Positions 1-6,270 of a stretch of DNA of 6,699 bases are shown piece after piece. The DNA is from Propionibacteriaceae bacterium (lineage in GTDB: Bacteria; Actinomycetota; Actinomycetes; Propionibacteriales; Propionibacteriaceae), in assembly GCA_031268065.1 (NCBI GenBank), contig JAIRXX010000094.1:1-6699 (forward strand), in the 5' to 3' direction. The notes beneath the pieces are model-generated. The model searched no databases. It saw nothing but the letters and a program-made list of their open reading frames with translations, and was not told the DNA's origin. The position numbers and the translations under genes are program-made. Numbering within the stretch: position 1 is the stretch's first letter; the number at the start of each line of letters is the position of its first letter.

Positions 1-2
1 CT

Positions 3-113
3 TATGCCAACGCGACCCCAATAGTCGTCGCGGGCCTGCTCTATCTGCTGCTGACCATTCCGCTGACTTATCTGGTGAGTCTGTTGGAGAAGCGAATGGC
101 GGTGAAGAAATGA
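3..113 (+). CDS. Amino-acid ABC transporter permease, C-terminal end (partial)
   Basis: Only the last 36 residues and the TGA stop are present; the gene begins before the window. The peptide has a hydrophobic stretch ([19 protein letters not shown]) followed by a short basic cytoplasmic tail ([10 protein letters not shown]). This is how permeases of the polar amino-acid uptake family (HisM/GlnP type) end: a last transmembrane helix, then a basic end. The assignment leans heavily on the downstream gene, a GlnQ/HisP-type ATPase whose ATG lies inside the ATGA overlap with this stop. The two would form the membrane channel and motor of one importer; a substrate-binding protein gene is expected further upstream, outside the window. 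The substrate cannot be told from this fragment. Confidence 0.75.
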   Translation, partial: YANATPIVVAGLLYLLLTIPLTYLVSLLEKRMAVKK

Positions 114-928
114 CCGAGCCTGATCTCACCCCCGCTTCGCTATCTGGAGCCAGCAGGCTGATGTCGAAGCTGCACGCCCGTGACACACCCAATCCAGACG
201 CCCCGCCGATCAAGGTGGTGGACCTGCACAAGAGTTTCGGCGACCATGAAGTCCTCAAAGGGATGAACCTGGAGATCGAACGCGGCGAGGTGGTCTGCGT
301 CATCGGTCCGTCCGGCTCCGGGAAGTCCACCCTGCTGCGCTCGGTGAACCTGCTGGAATGGCCCACCAAGGGCAAGGTGTTCATCGAGGGCATCGACGTG
401 CTCGATCCAGATGTGAACCTGGATCTGGTGCGCACCCGCATCGGCATGGTCTTCCAGCAATTCAACCTCTTCCCGCACATGACCGTGCTGCGCAATGTCA
501 CCATCGCCCAGCAGAAAGTCTTGGAGCGCTCAGCGGAGGAGGCCGACGAGATCGCCCGGGCGATGCTGCTGCGGGTCGGCCTGGAGGACAAGCTGGATGC
601 CCATCCCAGCCAACTGTCCGGCGGACAGCAGCAGCGGGTGGCGATCGCCCGTTCGCTGGCGATGAACCCGGACATGATGCTCTTCGACGAGCCGACTTCC
701 GCGCTCGACCCGGAATTGGTCGGGGAGGTGTTGGCGGTGATGCGCGGCCTGGCCGAGGAGGGGATGACCATGATGGTGGTCACCCACGAGATGGGATTCG
801 CCCGCGAGGTCGGCACCCGGCTGGTCTTCATCGACGACGGCCAGATTCTGGAGGAGGGCGACCCCCGCGAGGTGCTGGCCGATCCGAAACACCCCCGGAC
901 GCGGCTGTTTCTCTCCAAGGTCTTGTGA
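110..928 (+). CDS. Polar amino-acid ABC transporter ATP-binding protein (GlnQ/HisP family)
   Basis: This is a cytoplasmic ATPase that drives amino-acid uptake through the permease encoded just upstream. All nucleotide-binding motifs are visible in the 272-residue protein: Walker [10 protein letters not shown] (66-74), Q-loop FQQFNLFPH (115-123), signature LSGGQQQR (169-176), Walker B MMLFDE with catalytic E194, D-loop SALD (197-200) and switch H226 in VVTHEMGFA. The pattern [13 protein letters not shown] and the THEMGFARE segment are typical of the GlnQ/HisP/GltL branch. The ATPase domain starts near residue 34 ([11 protein letters not shown]), so there is a polar N-terminal extension of about 33 residues that most GlnQ proteins lack. 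ATG 110 is preferred because it overlaps the permease stop (ATGA), which suggests translational coupling; ATG 161 would shorten the extension to 16 residues. The substrate is not determined. Confidence 0.93.
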   Translation: MTEPDLTPASLSGASRLMSKLHARDTPNPDAPPIKVVDLHKSFGDHEVLKGMNLEIERGEVVCVIGPSGSGKSTLLRSVNLLEWPTKGKVFIEGIDVLDPDVNLDLVRTRIGMVFQQFNLFPHMTVLRNVTIAQQKVLERSAEEADEIARAMLLRVGLEDKLDAHPSQLSGGQQQRVAIARSLAMNPDMMLFDEPTSALDPELVGEVLAVMRGLAEEGMTMMVVTHEMGFAREVGTRLVFIDDGQILEEGDPREVLADPKHPRTRLFLSKVL

Positions 929-960
929 GGCCCAGACCGGTAACACCGCGTATCTGGGCT
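929..960 (+). terminator. Two-part hairpin after the transporter operon
   Basis: It begins immediately after the TGA of the ATPase gene. An outer stem pairs 929-936 with 953-960 (GGCCCAGA against TCTGGGCT; seven Watson-Crick pairs and one G-U). Inside it, CGGT (938-941) pairs with ACCG (945-948) around a three-base loop. No T-run follows. Hairpins without a U-tract are often proposed as terminators or RNA 3' ends in GC-rich actinobacteria. Its place between two functionally unrelated genes supports a terminator, but termination itself is inferred. Confidence 0.55.
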
Positions 961-968
961 GGAGCGAC

Positions 969-974
969 TAAGAT
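969..974 (+). promoter_or_regulatory. Candidate -10 element for secA
   Basis: TAAGAT matches the actinobacterial housekeeping -10 pattern TANNNT. It lies between the operon-closing hairpin and the secA ribosome binding site, and would place transcription start near 981 with a leader of about 33 bases. No convincing -35 hexamer was found 16-19 bases upstream, so the call rests on position and the hexamer alone. Confidence 0.3.
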
Positions 975-1001
975 GGGGGAGCCTATTGGGGGCAGTTAGC
1001 T

Positions 1002-1006
1002 AGGAG
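1002..1006 (+). promoter_or_regulatory. Ribosome binding site of secA
   Basis: AGGAG sits seven bases before the GTG start codon of secA at 1014. It supports that start, as does the N-terminus [19 protein letters not shown], which is the usual beginning of bacterial SecA. Confidence 0.8.
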
Positions 1007-1013
1007 TTACGCC

Positions 1014-3842
1014 GTGAGTCTGTTCGACAAGATGCTGCATGCTGGCGAAGGGCGCCAGTTAAAGCGGCTCAAAGTGGTGGCCGATCAAGTCAATTCCATC
1101 GAAGACGACTATCTGAAGATGTCGGATGAGGAATTGCGCGGTCAGACCGCAGATTTCTTCCAGCGGGTGGAAAACGGCGAACCGCTCGATTCGGTGATGC
1201 CGGAGGCTTTCGCCACTGTGCGCGAGGCGTCGAAACGGGTGCTGAACAAGCGGCATTTCGACGTCCAGATTCAAGGCGGCGCGGCGCTGCACTGGGGCAA
1301 TATCGCTGAGATGAAGACCGGTGAAGGCAAGACCCTGGTCGCGGTGCTGGCTTCCTACCTGAACGCGCTGGAGGACAAGGGCGTCCACATCGTCACCGTC
1401 AACGATTACCTGGCCGAATTCCAATCTGAGCAGATGGGCCGCATCCACCACTTCCTTGGCCTGAACGTTGGGGCGATCCTGACCTCGATGAATCCGGCCA
1501 GCCGTAAAAAAGCCTATGCGGCGCACATCACCTACGGCACCAACAACGAATTTGGCTTCGACTACCTGCGCGACAACATGGCCCAGCGCATCGAGGACTG
1601 CGTGCAGCGCGGGCATCACTTCGCCATCGTTGACGAAGTTGACTCGATCCTGATTGACGAGGCCCGCACCCCGCTCATCATCTCCGGCCCCAGCCAGGAC
1701 AACAACGAGTGGTACCCCCGTTTCGCATCGCTGGCTGGACGGCTGGTCCGCGACACAGACTACGAGGTGGACGAGAAGAAGCGCACCATAGCGGTGTTGG
1801 ACGACGGCATTTCCGCCGTCGAGGACTACCTGGGCATCGACAACCTCTACGAGTCGGTGAACACGCCGATGATTTCCTATCTCAACAACGCGATTCGGGC
1901 CAAAGAACTGTTCAAGCGCGACCGGGACTATGTGCTGCTGGGCGGCGAGGTGCTGATCGTCGACGAGCACACTGGCCGCACGCTGGAGGGACGCCGCTAT
2001 AACGAAGGCCTGCATCAGGCGTTGGAGGCCAAGGAGGGCGTGGAGATCAAGGATGAGTATCAGACCTTGGCCACCATCACCTTGCAGAACTATTTCCGGA
2101 TGTACAACAAACTGTCCGGCATGACCGGCACGGCGAAAACTGAGGAATCCGAATTCCAGAAGATTTACGGCCTCGGCGTGCTCCCGATCGACACCAATAT
2201 GCCGATGATCCGCGTGGACCAGTCCGATCTGATCTACCGCACCGAGGCGGCCAAATTCGATGCGATAATCGCAGACGTCGCTGAGCGCCACGAGTTGGGC
2301 CAGCCGATCCTGCTCGGCACCGCCTCGGTGGCAAAGTCAGAGGTGCTCTCCAGAGGCTTGAAACGGGCCGGGGTGAAGCACGAAGTTTTGAACGCCAAAG
2401 AGCACGCCCGCGAGGCTTCTATTGTGGCGTTGGCCGGACGCAAGGCTGCCGTCACCGTGGCAACCAATATGGCCGGGCGCGGCACCGACATCATCCTGGG
2501 CGGCAACCCGGAATTCCTCGCTGACGCCGTGCTGGCCAAGCGCGGGCTGGACCCGTTGGAGAATCCGGCTGAGTATGAGGAGGCCTGGCCGCAGACGCTC
2601 AAAGAGATTGAAGAGCAGGTTGCGGCAGAGCATGACGAGGTTGTCGAACTGGGCGGGCTGTACGTGGTCGGCTCCGAGCGGCACGAATCCAGGCGCATCG
2701 ACAACCAGCTGCGGGGCCGTTCCGGACGCCAGGGCGATCCGGGGGAGAGCCGTTTCTACCTCTCTCTGGAAGACGACCTGATGCGGCTCTACAAGACCGA
2801 TGTCATCGACTGGGTGCTCACGGCGCTGAACGTTCCCGACGACATGCCCATTGAGAACAAACGGGTGTCGAAATCGATCCAGCAGGCGCAGGAGCAGGTC
2901 GAGGCGCAGCATTTCGAGGTCCGCAAAAATGTGCTCAAATACGACGATGTGATGAACCGGCAGCGCCACGCCATCTACACCGACCGGCGCCAAGTCTTGA
3001 AGGGCGCCGACGTAGAGGCCCAGCTGCGCGCGAATGTGAACGAAGTGGTCAAGGCGTATGTGCATAGCTTCACTGAGGGCTTCATTGAGGACTGGGAGTG
3101 GAAGGCTATGTGGGACCAGCTCAAGTCGCTCTATCCGGTCAGCTTGAAATTGGACGACTACCGGGGCCGGACCGACGTCACCCAAGAAGAACTGGTGGAA
3201 GACTTCCAGGCTGACGCCCAACAGGCCTACGACGCCCGCGAGAGCGAGCTGGGCGCGGAGAATATGCGCGAATTTGAGCGGCAGGTTTTGCTGCACGTCC
3301 TCGACCGCAAGTGGCGGGAGCATCTTTACGAGATGGATTACCTGCGTGAGGGGATCGGCCTGCGGGCGATGGCCCAGCGTGACCCGCTGGTGGAATACCA
3401 GCGCGAGGGCGGCGACATGTTCAACGCCATGATGGAAGCTTTCACCGACGAGGTAGTCGGCTACCTGTTCAACTTGCAGGTCCGGGTGGAGGCGGCTCCG
3501 CCCGTTGCGACGGTTGCCTCTGGTCCAGATGAGTCGGGCGATGCCGAGGCCTTTGTCGGGGCCAGCCTCACCAACCCTGACGCGCGGGGAACCCGCCGGG
3601 GCAAACCGGCACCTGCGGCGCCCACGCTCACCCAGCGTCCGAAGCTGGAAGCAAAGGGTTTGGAGCAACGTGCCCCGCAAGCGGGGCTGGCTTTCTCCGG
3701 GGGCAGCGAAACCAAGAAGGCTAGCCCCGCCAAGGCGCAGCCAGCAGAAGACCCGTATGCCGGTGTGGGGCGCAACCAGCTCTGCCCGTGCGGCTCGGGC
3801 AAGAAATTCAAGAATTGCCACGGTCGCCCGACATCGCTCTAG
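1014..3842 (+). CDS. secA: Preprotein translocase ATPase SecA (SecA1 type)
   Basis: SecA is the ATP-driven motor that pushes unfolded preproteins through the SecYEG channel in the cytoplasmic membrane. The 942-residue protein is full length for an actinobacterial housekeeping SecA1. Visible landmarks are Walker A MKTGEGKT (100-107), [16 protein letters not shown] (184-199), Walker [17 protein letters not shown] (205-220), IVDEHTGR (325-332), LSGMTGTA (377-384), [13 protein letters not shown] (495-507) and the arginine-finger region [20 protein letters not shown] (553-572). The preprotein-crosslinking segment lies after about residue 220, and the scaffold/wing region runs from about 600 to 830. 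A Pro/Ala-rich linker follows, then a zinc tail [13 protein letters not shown] in which C924, C926, C935 and H936 fit the CxCx8CH pattern. The zinc tail and length argue against the accessory SecA2. The start is GTG with a good AGGAG upstream. The gene is probably transcribed alone: hairpins flank it on both sides and the next gene faces it. Confidence 0.98.
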   Translation: MSLFDKMLHAGEGRQLKRLKVVADQVNSIEDDYLKMSDEELRGQTADFFQRVENGEPLDSVMPEAFATVREASKRVLNKRHFDVQIQGGAALHWGNIAEMKTGEGKTLVAVLASYLNALEDKGVHIVTVNDYLAEFQSEQMGRIHHFLGLNVGAILTSMNPASRKKAYAAHITYGTNNEFGFDYLRDNMAQRIEDCVQRGHHFAIVDEVDSILIDEARTPLIISGPSQDNNEWYPRFASLAGRLVRDTDYEVDEKKRTIAVLDDGISAVEDYLGIDNLYESVNTPMISYLNNAIRAKELFKRDRDYVLLGGEVLIVDEHTGRTLEGRRYNEGLHQALEAKEGVEIKDEYQTLATITLQNYFRMYNKLSGMTGTAKTEESEFQKIYGLGVLPIDTNMPMIRVDQSDLIYRTEAAKFDAIIADVAERHELGQPILLGTASVAKSEVLSRGLKRAGVKHEVLNAKEHAREASIVALAGRKAAVTVATNMAGRGTDIILGGNPEFLADAVLAKRGLDPLENPAEYEEAWPQTLKEIEEQVAAEHDEVVELGGLYVVGSERHESRRIDNQLRGRSGRQGDPGESRFYLSLEDDLMRLYKTDVIDWVLTALNVPDDMPIENKRVSKSIQQAQEQVEAQHFEVRKNVLKYDDVMNRQRHAIYTDRRQVLKGADVEAQLRANVNEVVKAYVHSFTEGFIEDWEWKAMWDQLKSLYPVSLKLDDYRGRTDVTQEELVEDFQADAQQAYDARESELGAENMREFERQVLLHVLDRKWREHLYEMDYLREGIGLRAMAQRDPLVEYQREGGDMFNAMMEAFTDEVVGYLFNLQVRVEAAPPVATVASGPDESGDAEAFVGASLTNPDARGTRRGKPAPAAPTLTQRPKLEAKGLEQRAPQAGLAFSGGSETKKASPAKAQPAEDPYAGVGRNQLCPCGSGKKFKNCHGRPTSL

Positions 3843-3873
3843 CGCCCGGTTTGGCGCGGCAATCCGGGCGCTA
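3840..3873 (+). terminator. Strong hairpin containing the secA stop codon
   Basis: TAGCGCCCGG (3840-3849) and CCGGGCGCTA (3864-3873) form a perfect ten-base inverted repeat around a 14-base loop. Inside the loop, after a T-T mismatch, TTG (3851-3853) can pair with CAA (3860-3862). The first three bases of the left arm are the secA TAG stop. No T-run follows. The hairpin is nearly symmetrical, so it could also act on transcripts arriving from the opposite strand: the facing gene ends at 3915, 42 bases away. Confidence 0.7.
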
Positions 3874-3914
3874 AAGCCGCGCTGGCCGCGCCGCTTGCGC
3901 CCGATGGGTGTGGC

Positions 3915-4394
3915 TCAGCCAGCTTTGGTGATGATGGTCGGGATCAGCGCCGTCTCGAAGCGTACACACATCCAGCCGTTTGGGGTTTCCAGCAGTCTGA
4001 GCGCCGCCGCGCGGGATACGTCGCGTTGGCGCAGGTGGATGGCGACTTCCATCACTCCCGGTTCGGGAGATTGGACGTGCAGCGAACGTATTCGCAGGTC
4101 GGCGCTGAATGGGGTGTGCCGCAGCTTGCGGATGGTGTGGATCGCGGTGGGAGTCATCAGCTGTTCAAGTTGCCGCAATTGCCGCCTTCCGGCGATCACT
4201 TCCACTATCGCGGTGGCGATTCCAGTGGCGCGGCGGCGGGCGTGTGGCGTCAGCCGGGGTTTCCGCGCCGATCCGGCGCCGCTTTGGGCCAGCGGCAGCA
4301 CTGGTTGGCCCAAAGCTGGCGTCACCACCGGGTTCATGATGCGCGGTGTGTCTGCGGCGGTGGCAATTTTGAGGCGTATCTTTCCGCTGACCAT
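3915..4394 (-). CDS. Rv3235-family protein (DUF6459)
   Basis: This is a small basic protein of 159 residues with no signal peptide or membrane helix. Its biochemical function is not known. The first 50 or so residues are low-complexity and rich in Pro, Arg and Ala. The conserved part runs from about residue 56: a helix-like VEVIAGRRQLRQLEQL followed by MTPTAIHTI (64-88), then IRSLHVQSPEPGVMEVAIHL (102-121) and ALRLLETPNGWMCVRFETAL (131-150). This order (GRRP-type segment, S/TP helix, VRV..P..GVAEV strands, final W-C-x-A/E strand) is what I recall for the actinobacterial Rv3235 family, often found beside secA. ATG 4394 is chosen because AAGGA precedes it by five bases; the open frame continues upstream into the divergent gene but has no homologous content there. 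It converges on secA and diverges from the WS/DGAT-like gene. Confidence 0.82.
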   Translation of the reverse strand: MVSGKIRLKIATAADTPRIMNPVVTPALGQPVLPLAQSGAGSARKPRLTPHARRRATGIATAIVEVIAGRRQLRQLEQLMTPTAIHTIRKLRHTPFSADLRIRSLHVQSPEPGVMEVAIHLRQRDVSRAAALRLLETPNGWMCVRFETALIPTIITKAG

Positions 4395-4399
4395 GATTA

Positions 4400-4404
4400 T
4401 CCTT
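4400..4404 (-). promoter_or_regulatory. Ribosome binding site that fixes the start of the Rv3235-family gene
   Basis: On the minus strand this reads AAGGA, five bases before ATG at 4394. The reading frame stays open for more than a kilobase upstream, so this site and the start of family-like sequence are what decide the N-terminus. Confidence 0.6.
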
Positions 4405-4423
4405 ACCCTGTTCCTTGCCGCTG

Positions 4424-4466
4424 GCTTCCCAGCCATGCTGGCCCAACCAGGGTGTGGATGGGAAGC
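4424..4466. repeat. Inverted repeat in the divergent intergenic region
   Basis: GCTTCCCA (4424-4431) and TGGGAAGC (4459-4466) are perfect eight-base arms. Between them CCA (4433-4435) can pair with TGG (4455-4457), and CTGG (4438-4441) with CCAG (4447-4450). The element would lie in the leader of the Rv3235-family mRNA, 30-72 bases ahead of its start codon, if transcription begins further upstream. A shorter competing hairpin, GCTGG (4420-4424) with CCAGC (4429-4433), uses some of the same bases. Role unknown: leader structure or operator. Confidence 0.35.
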
Positions 4467-4501
4467 TTTGCCGGGCAAATTGTGGATAACCCATAGTGGG
4501 T
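4467..4501. promoter_or_regulatory. Dyad / DnaA-box / dyad cluster between divergent genes
   Basis: Three elements abut. TTTGC-CGG-GCAAA (4467-4479) is a 13-base dyad. TGTGGATAA (4481-4489) is the exact complement of the classical DnaA box TTATCCACA. ACCCA-TAG-TGGGT (4489-4501) is a second dyad with the same 5-3-5 layout. The cluster lies in the only long space between the divergent Rv3235-family and WS/DGAT-like genes, where a shared control region is expected. A possible plus-strand promoter overlaps it (TTGCCG at 4468-4473, CATAGT at 4492-4497, 18-base spacing). Binding by DnaA or any repressor is inferred. Confidence 0.35.
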
Positions 4502-4518
4502 AGGCTTGGGGTACTTGC

Positions 4519-4543
4519 TTGAAGCGCCGCTGATGCGCTTCGA
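4519..4543 (+). repeat. Inverted repeat just upstream of the WS/DGAT-like gene's ribosome binding site
   Basis: GAAGCGC (4521-4527) and GCGCTTC (4535-4541) are perfect seven-base arms with a seven-base spacer; flanking bases add a T-G and a T-A pair. It ends ten bases before the GAGGAGGT ribosome binding site at 4553. It could be a repressor operator or a leader hairpin that affects translation. If translation actually began at TTG 4506, it would lie inside the coding region. Confidence 0.4.
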
Positions 4544-4552
4544 TACGGTATT

Positions 4553-4560
4553 GAGGAGGT
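4553..4560 (+). promoter_or_regulatory. Ribosome binding site that fixes the start of the WS/DGAT-like gene
   Basis: GAGGAGGT is close to the ideal Shine-Dalgarno sequence and lies eight bases before GTG 4569. The earlier in-frame candidates, TTG 4506 and ATG 4533, have no comparable site, and the 21 extra residues they would add do not resemble the family's N-terminus. Confidence 0.75.
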
Positions 4561-4568
4561 CCGGGGAC

Positions 4569-5744
4569 GTGGACGTAGACCTGGTGAGCCGCGAGGAGGC
4601 GGCGCTGTTGGCCCGCGACAAGGCGGCGAGGCCGTTTAGGCAGGCTTTCGTCGTTGTGCTCGATGGCGGGTTGAGCAGGGCTGACGTGGCGAACCGGGTG
4701 GCGGCCCAGATTGCGGGCCATCCCAGGTGGCGCTGTGTTCCGACGGGCTGGCCTGCCCCGGTCTGGACGGCGGATGCGGGATTCAACCTCTTGGGCCATG
4801 TCCGCGAGGCCGTTTTGGCCAAGCCGGAGACTTTGGAGTCTTGGTTGGCGGCTCGGCTGGCGGCCCCGAGCGACCGTTCGCATCCGCTTTGGGAGCTGTG
4901 GCTGTTGCGGTTGCCCGATTTGGAGACGACAGCGCTGGTCTGCCTTTCCCATCCCGCGCAGAGCGGGCCGGTCCAATTGCTGTCGGCGCTGCTGGATACG
5001 GCGCCCGCCGCGATCCCGGCGGCCACGATGGGTCCGGTGGCAGCTGTGGACAATCCCTTCGAGCCATTGGCGGGCATCGGACGTGGCCTGCACGCCGCTT
5101 TCGACACCGCGTCCAACTTCGCCGGCGCCGAACCGAGGAAGCTGTATGTGGCCGGAATCCAATTGGACTGGCTGCCGATTCCGGCGATTGCCGCCGCCAA
5201 CGGCTGCGCCGTCCATGACGTGTTGGTCAGCCTCGTCGGCTCTGGGCTGGCAAGTTGGCGCAGTTGCCCTGGCGATATCGTCGCGCTGGTGCCGATGGCC
5301 GTCAGCACCCAGGCTGGCCGGAGCCAGGTGGGCAAGAATGTCTATCTGCCGCTGACCGAGCCTGACGCGCATAGCCGATTGCTCAATCTCGCGTCGTTGA
5401 CCCAGACCCACATCGCCTCGGGCATCGCGGTTGGCGCCGGGGAGCTTCGGGAGATTTCGGTCTTCGACCAGCACGCCGACGCCAGCTTCGCCATGCTCGG
5501 CGGCGGCAACCACCAGCTATATGTGTCGAATGCCCCTGGGCCAAGCGGGGAGCTGTATTTCGGGCCGAGGCGGGTGCGGGGAATATCAGCCTTCACCGCC
5601 CCGATGGAAGAATTGGCCAGCGTCGGGATAACCCGCTACGGCAACCAAGTGACTTTCGCAATAGCCGCCACCTCGCCGTTGGAGGGCTTCGGGCGCGGGA
5701 TGATGAACGCTTTGGCCGAATTGCGCCGGACGGAGGGTGGCTGA
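4569..5744 (+). CDS. WS/DGAT-family acyltransferase homologue with degraded HHxxxDG motif
   Basis: This 391-residue protein belongs to the wax ester synthase/diacylglycerol acyltransferase family, which transfers acyl groups from acyl-CoA to alcohols or diacylglycerol at the cytoplasmic membrane. Family landmarks are the N-terminal LVSREEAALLARDKAARPFRQAFVVVLDG (the counterpart of LSPLD...HVG), HPLWE (115-119), the active-site region, GCAVHDVLVSLVGSGL (212-227; family NDVVLA), GKNVYLPL (265-272) and YVSNAPGP (328-335; family SNVPGP). The condensing motif HHxxxDG reads SHPAQSG (127-133): the second, catalytic His is kept as H128, but the first His and the Asp are Ser. The Asn of the NDV motif is His. 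The protein is also shorter than the usual 450-480 residues, mainly in the linker between domains. It may be inactive, altered in specificity, or structural. GTG start with a strong ribosome binding site. Coupled to the next gene. Confidence 0.85.
   Translation: MDVDLVSREEAALLARDKAARPFRQAFVVVLDGGLSRADVANRVAAQIAGHPRWRCVPTGWPAPVWTADAGFNLLGHVREAVLAKPETLESWLAARLAAPSDRSHPLWELWLLRLPDLETTALVCLSHPAQSGPVQLLSALLDTAPAAIPAATMGPVAAVDNPFEPLAGIGRGLHAAFDTASNFAGAEPRKLYVAGIQLDWLPIPAIAAANGCAVHDVLVSLVGSGLASWRSCPGDIVALVPMAVSTQAGRSQVGKNVYLPLTEPDAHSRLLNLASLTQTHIASGIAVGAGELREISVFDQHADASFAMLGGGNHQLYVSNAPGPSGELYFGPRRVRGISAFTAPMEELASVGITRYGNQVTFAIAATSPLEGFGRGMMNALAELRRTEGG
5732..5736 (+). promoter_or_regulatory. Ribosome binding site of the DUF6912-like gene, inside the upstream coding region
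   Basis: GGAGG lies seven bases before ATG 5744, within the last codons of the WS/DGAT-like gene. With the TGATG stop-start overlap, it supports the assigned start and translational coupling. Confidence 0.7.
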
Positions 5745-6178
5745 TGCTGGTATTCATCGCGCTGCGCGAGCAGGATTTGCCCAGTTGGGCTGGCGGCCAG
5801 CCGCTAGGCCCAGTGCCGGGGTTTGCGGTGACGGCGGCGATGGTGCGGGCTTTCGGGTTCGACGGCCCCACCGATGAAGCGGCCGAGTACACCGCGTTGA
5901 ACATCTGTGGGCTGGCGGGGCTGCTCCGCAACGGTTCGCGGCTGGTGGCGGTGGTTGAAGCCGAGGTGGACCAGACCGATGACGAATTTGGCGAGACGCT
6001 GACCGGCTTGGTGGATTACCACGCGGTCACCGCGCTATTCGCCCCCGCAATCGCGGACCCGGATTTCAGCGGAATGTCGCTGGCCGATGCCTGGGATGAC
6101 CCAGACGTGCAAGAGGCGATCACCGCCAATCCGCTGGGATGGTACGCCCCCAGCGAATGGAATACGCTGGCCCCTTAG
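5744..6178 (+). CDS. DUF6912-like protein of unknown function
   Basis: This acidic, probably cytoplasmic protein has 144 residues and no signal peptide or transmembrane helix. The pattern resembles the actinobacterial DUF6912 family as I remember it: a beta strand at the extreme N-terminus (LVFIAL), then GPVPGFAVTAAMVRAF (22-37), an acidic stretch with EAAEYTALN (45-53), a strand RLVAVVEAEV (66-75), a GLVDYHAVTALFAP segment (88-101), and a final helix plus LGWYAPSEWNTL (131-142), like the family's LLWY-x-E ending. No catalytic motif is recognisable. Its ATG shares one base with the TGA of the WS/DGAT-like gene (TGATG), and the ribosome binding site lies within that gene, so the two products are likely made together. 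The family call is from memory of sequence pattern and is moderately sure; the function is unknown. Confidence 0.65.
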   Translation: MLVFIALREQDLPSWAGGQPLGPVPGFAVTAAMVRAFGFDGPTDEAAEYTALNICGLAGLLRNGSRLVAVVEAEVDQTDDEFGETLTGLVDYHAVTALFAPAIADPDFSGMSLADAWDDPDVQEAITANPLGWYAPSEWNTLAP

Positions 6179-6270
6179 GCGTGGCGGCGAAGCGCTCCAG
6201 CTGAAAGTGAGCGCGAAACTTGGTGCGATGCCTGGTGTTCTGCACGGCTCGGGGCTTGTGCGCTCAGAGT

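Noticed and set aside
1059..2291. Open frame of 410 codons on the minus strand opposite secA
   Set aside because: It lies wholly antisense to a fully conserved secA and has no recognisable domain. Long antisense frames are common in GC-rich genes because of codon bias.
2337..3821. Open frame of 494 codons on the minus strand opposite the second half of secA
   Set aside because: Same reason: antisense to secA motifs and the zinc tail, with a composition that looks like reverse-frame translation.
3505..4503. Plus-strand open frame of 332 codons bridging the end of secA and the Rv3235-family gene
   Set aside because: It overlaps secA in another frame, runs through the terminator hairpin and is antisense to the Rv3235-family gene; the peptide is Arg/Ser-rich with no domain.
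4506..4568. Earlier starts (TTG 4506, ATG 4533) for the WS/DGAT-like gene
   Set aside because: Neither has a ribosome binding site like GAGGAGGT before GTG 4569, the added residues do not match the family, and an inverted repeat occupies the stretch.
4378..4568. Replication origin suggested by DnaA boxes
   Set aside because: Only one perfect intergenic box and one in a gene, no AT-rich unwinding region, and no dnaA, dnaN, gyrB or rpmH nearby. Regulatory use is more likely than an origin.
4711..5355. Plus-strand open frames in other phases within the WS/DGAT-like gene
   Set aside because: Arg/Trp-rich translations without domains, overlapping the frame that carries the acyltransferase motifs.
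4395..5513. Upstream extension of the minus-strand Rv3235-family frame to a 532-residue protein
   Set aside because: The extra part is antisense to the WS/DGAT-like gene and has no family similarity. A ribosome binding site at 4400-4404 and the family-sized product support the start at 4394.
6192..6214. GCGCTC/GAGCGC inverted repeat as terminator of the WS/DGAT-DUF6912 pair
   Set aside because: Only six base pairs with an 11-base loop and no T-run; too weak to list as a terminator.
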